Assembly: GCA_963658575.1 (NCBI GenBank) | Contig: CAVKQB010000029.1 | Span: 1 to 24,829, forward strand | Direction of reading: 5' to 3' | DNA from: W0P28-013 sp963658575 | Lineage (GTDB): Bacteria; Bacteroidota; Bacteroidia; Bacteroidales; Paludibacteraceae | DNA length: 24,829 nt | Part shown: piece by piece, positions 23,001 through 24,829 of the stretch | Position numbering within the stretch: position 1 is the first letter of the stretch | Layout: each line of letters opens with the position of its first letter | Notes under the pieces: model-generated | Seen by the model: only the letters and a program-made list of their open reading frames with translations | What the model was told of the DNA's origin: nothing | Database searches by the model: none | Made by a program: the position numbers and the translations under genes

Positions 23001-24347
23001 ATGCAGTCAACCTTCGAACCAGAAATAGAATACCAATCGGCGGACGAGATAAAACGCTTTCAGGAACAGAAATTGCGCGAACATCTGGCCTATTTGCAGG
23101 CGCATTCGCCTTTTTACCGCAATATGTTTGCTCAGTACGGCATCGACATTGCCGCTGTGCGCACGATAGACGATTTGGCGGCGTTGCCTTTTACTGAAAA
23201 ACAGGATTTGCAGTGCCACAACAGCGATTTTCTCTGCGTTCCGCCCGAAAAAATCATCGACTACATCACCACATCGGGCACGCTGGGCGACCCGGTAACG
23301 TTCGCCTGCACCGAACACGATTTGGAACGCTTGGCCTACAACGAAGCCGTTTCGTTCGCTTGCGCCGGCGTAACCGGCCACAGCATCGTGCAACTGATGA
23401 CCACGCTCGACAAACGTTTCATGGCTGGCATGGCCTATTTTCTCGGATTGCGCAAGTTGGGCGCAGGCATCATACGCGTGGGCAATGGCATTCCCGAACT
23501 GCAATGGGACACCATTCGGCGCATCGCCCCCGACACCATCATGTGCGTGCCGTCGTTCATTCTGCGGCTCATAGAGTACGCCGAAGCGCACGGCATCGAC
23601 TATCGGCACTCGAGCGTGCGTCGCATCATCGGCATCGGCGAAGGGCTGCGCGACCAACACTTTGCGCTCAATCTGCTCGGTCGCCGCATTCACGACAAAT
23701 GGCCAGAAGTGGCTCTGTTTGCCACCTATTCATCTACCGAAATGTCGGCCACATTCTCCGAATGCCCCTACGGTTGCGGCGGACACGTGCACCCCGAACT
23801 GATTATCGTCGAAATCATCGGCGACAACAACCAGCCCGTTCCCGACGGCGAAGTGGGCGAAATAGTGGTAACCACGCTGGGCGTAGAGGGAATGCCGCTG
23901 CTGCGTTTCCGCACGGGCGATATGGCCGCCAAAATCACCGACCACTGCGCTTGTGGCCGCAACAGTTACCGACTGACACCGCTCGTCGGACGCAAAAACA
24001 ATATGATAAAACTGAAAGGCACCACGCTCTATCCGCCCGCCATAAACGACGTGCTCGACAATACCGACTATGTGGCCAACTATGTGGTGGTGGTGCGCGA
24101 CAGCGATGCCGGTACCGACGAAGTGGTTGTGCGCATCGGCCTGAAAAAGGACTATCCCTACGCCCAATTGGCACCAACCATCGGCGAGGCGGAATCGGCA
24201 CTCATCAAGGATTTGAAAGACCGGTTTCGTGCGCGCATACGCGTGGCACCTATGGTCGAAATCCTGCCGCCCGACCTCATTCATAAGATAAATTTCCCGG
24301 CACAATCGCGCAAACCCATCAAATTTATCGACGAACGGCGAAAGTGA
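23001..24347 (+). CDS. Phenylacetate--CoA ligase family (PaaK-like) AMP-forming enzyme
   Basis: These enzymes activate an aryl or other carboxylic acid to an acyl-adenylate and then to a CoA thioester. The 448-residue length is normal for PaaK-like proteins. Visible motifs are the phosphate loop TTSGTLGDP (91-99), YSSTEMSATFSECPYGCGG (243-261; the adenine-binding YxxTE type element), LRFRTGDMA (301-309), CACGRNSYR (316-324) and GRKNNMIKLKGTTLYP (330-345). Cys255, Cys259, Cys316 and Cys318 could form a metal site, as in many PaaK-like proteins. Bacteroidota homologs often sit beside indolepyruvate ferredoxin oxidoreductase genes; none is visible here, so the substrate stays open. The ATG at 23001 is preferred because the upstream extension covers the -7 promoter element. 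Confidence 0.92.
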   Translation: MQSTFEPEIEYQSADEIKRFQEQKLREHLAYLQAHSPFYRNMFAQYGIDIAAVRTIDDLAALPFTEKQDLQCHNSDFLCVPPEKIIDYITTSGTLGDPVTFACTEHDLERLAYNEAVSFACAGVTGHSIVQLMTTLDKRFMAGMAYFLGLRKLGAGIIRVGNGIPELQWDTIRRIAPDTIMCVPSFILRLIEYAEAHGIDYRHSSVRRIIGIGEGLRDQHFALNLLGRRIHDKWPEVALFATYSSTEMSATFSECPYGCGGHVHPELIIVEIIGDNNQPVPDGEVGEIVVTTLGVEGMPLLRFRTGDMAAKITDHCACGRNSYRLTPLVGRKNNMIKLKGTTLYPPAINDVLDNTDYVANYVVVVRDSDAGTDEVVVRIGLKKDYPYAQLAPTIGEAESALIKDLKDRFRARIRVAPMVEILPPDLIHKINFPAQSRKPIKFIDERRK

Positions 24348-24354
24348 ATAAATT

Positions 24355-24503
24355 AGTCGCAAGATACAAGTAGCAAGAGTTTATAGGTGAAAGGTTATAG
24401 GTTATAGGTGAGAGAACAAAGAATATAGAACAAAGAACAAAGACAATTTTTAGTAGCAAGACACAAGTATCAAGTCGCAAGACACAAGTATCAAGTCGCA
24501 AGA
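24355..24503. repeat. Long composite heptad repeat array
   Basis: The units are TCGCAAG, ATACAAG, TAGCAAG, TTATAGG, TGAAAGG, TTATAGG x2, TGAGAGA, ACAAAGA, ATATAGA, ACAAAGA x2, then TAGCAAG followed by two rounds of ACACAAG-TATCAAG-TCGCAAG. The second part is therefore a 21-bp higher-order repeat of three heptads. It starts directly after the CoA-ligase stop. Confidence 0.85.
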
Positions 24504-24548
24504 CGAAAATTCGATGATTCAATAAATCAATAATTCAGTGATTCAATA

Positions 24549-24580
24549 ATTGTATTGTAGGGGCGCATCAATTGCGCCCG
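24549..24580 (-). repeat. Hairpin element with ATTGTATTGTAGGG border
   Basis: GGGCGCA (24561-24567), a 5-base loop and TGCGCCC (24573-24579) form a perfect 7-bp stem. The 14 bases before and into the stem, ATTGTATTGTAGGG (24549-24562), are the reverse complement of the border of the GC-rich repeat at 20208-20221. This links two otherwise different hairpins into one dispersed family. Confidence 0.6.
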
Positions 24581-24829
24581 AAAATTGACAAATATCCAAA
24601 TAACCAAATAACCAAATAACCAAATCCACAAATATGAAAAACATCCCCCTTGGGGGATAAGAGGGGGGCTTTAGAAACCGCGTGCAGCGTATCAATCTTC
24701 AAATCTTCAAACGTGAAACAACTTCCCCCCCCTCAATTTTATGTTGTTGGGCACAATAATGAGTGGTTGTGGTATATTTATAGTGTTGAGAATCAGGGTG
24801 AAGCGATTTTTTTGTAAAAAAGTTGCATA
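24581..24829. other. Repeat-rich right edge without a confirmed gene
   Basis: ACCAAATA octads lie at about 24596-24625, a C-rich/G-rich inverted pair CCCCCTTGGGGG near 24645, a degenerate GTGCAGCG palindrome near 24681, then a C-run. From 24741 an ATG-led frame stays open to the window edge (29 codons, with a possible lipobox-like SGC), too short to judge. The TTTG at about 24809-24812 could be a -33 box for something beyond the edge. Confidence 0.4.

Overview
The window looks like chromosomal DNA of a member of the Bacteroidota, most likely Bacteroidales. Four things support this: a complete sprA/sov gene (outer-membrane translocon of the type IX secretion system, T9SS) directly behind ruvA, promoter motifs of the TAnnTTTG type, lipoprotein signals of the Bacteroidota kind, and FISUMP-domain proteins. 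No rRNA, tRNA, CRISPR array, transposase or phage gene was seen.

Layout. 1-86 is an octanucleotide tandem repeat. 192-4516 is a rightward run: yicC, gmk, a secreted CotH-kinase-like protein with a T9SS-type tail, aroK and an SRPBCC-fold protein. 4650-7121 is leftward: panD alone, then a Crp/Fnr regulator followed by pheS. 7442-15473 holds ruvA and sprA (2476 codons). 15825-17309 is a CrtI-like FAD oxidoreductase with its own promoter. 17550-19456 holds two tandem FISUMP paralogs. A 900-bp gene-free stretch full of hairpins follows, then a leftward class A penicillin-binding protein (20358-22703) and a rightward PaaK-like CoA ligase (23001-24347). The last 480 bp are repeats.

Most notable: the two FISUMP proteins (one exported, one a lipoprotein) share a conserved body whose differences are almost all synonymous. 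Their last ~57 codons differ mainly at first and second codon positions, usually in codons that keep a third-position C (NNC). That is the footprint expected from a diversity-generating retroelement (DGR) copying an AAC-rich template into variable regions at the 3' ends of C-type-lectin-like genes. No reverse transcriptase or template was found in the window, so these would be remote targets of a DGR elsewhere. This is an inference from the comparison of the two genes.

The second theme is the intergenic DNA. Nearly every gap of more than 70 bp carries short-period repeats: ordered heptads (AATTGAY, NNNCAAG, TTATAGG, TGAGAGG, ACAAAGA) and octads (ACCAAATA, TCAAATTT, ACTTTCAC), plus several small families of dispersed palindromes. 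Their modular, ordered nature recalls the short tandemly repeated repetitive sequences of cyanobacteria; their role here is unknown.

Functionally, the window mixes housekeeping genes (nucleotide, shikimate and pantothenate metabolism, tRNA charging, recombination, cell wall) with a surface theme: the T9SS translocon, a likely T9SS cargo, and two putatively hypervariable surface proteins.
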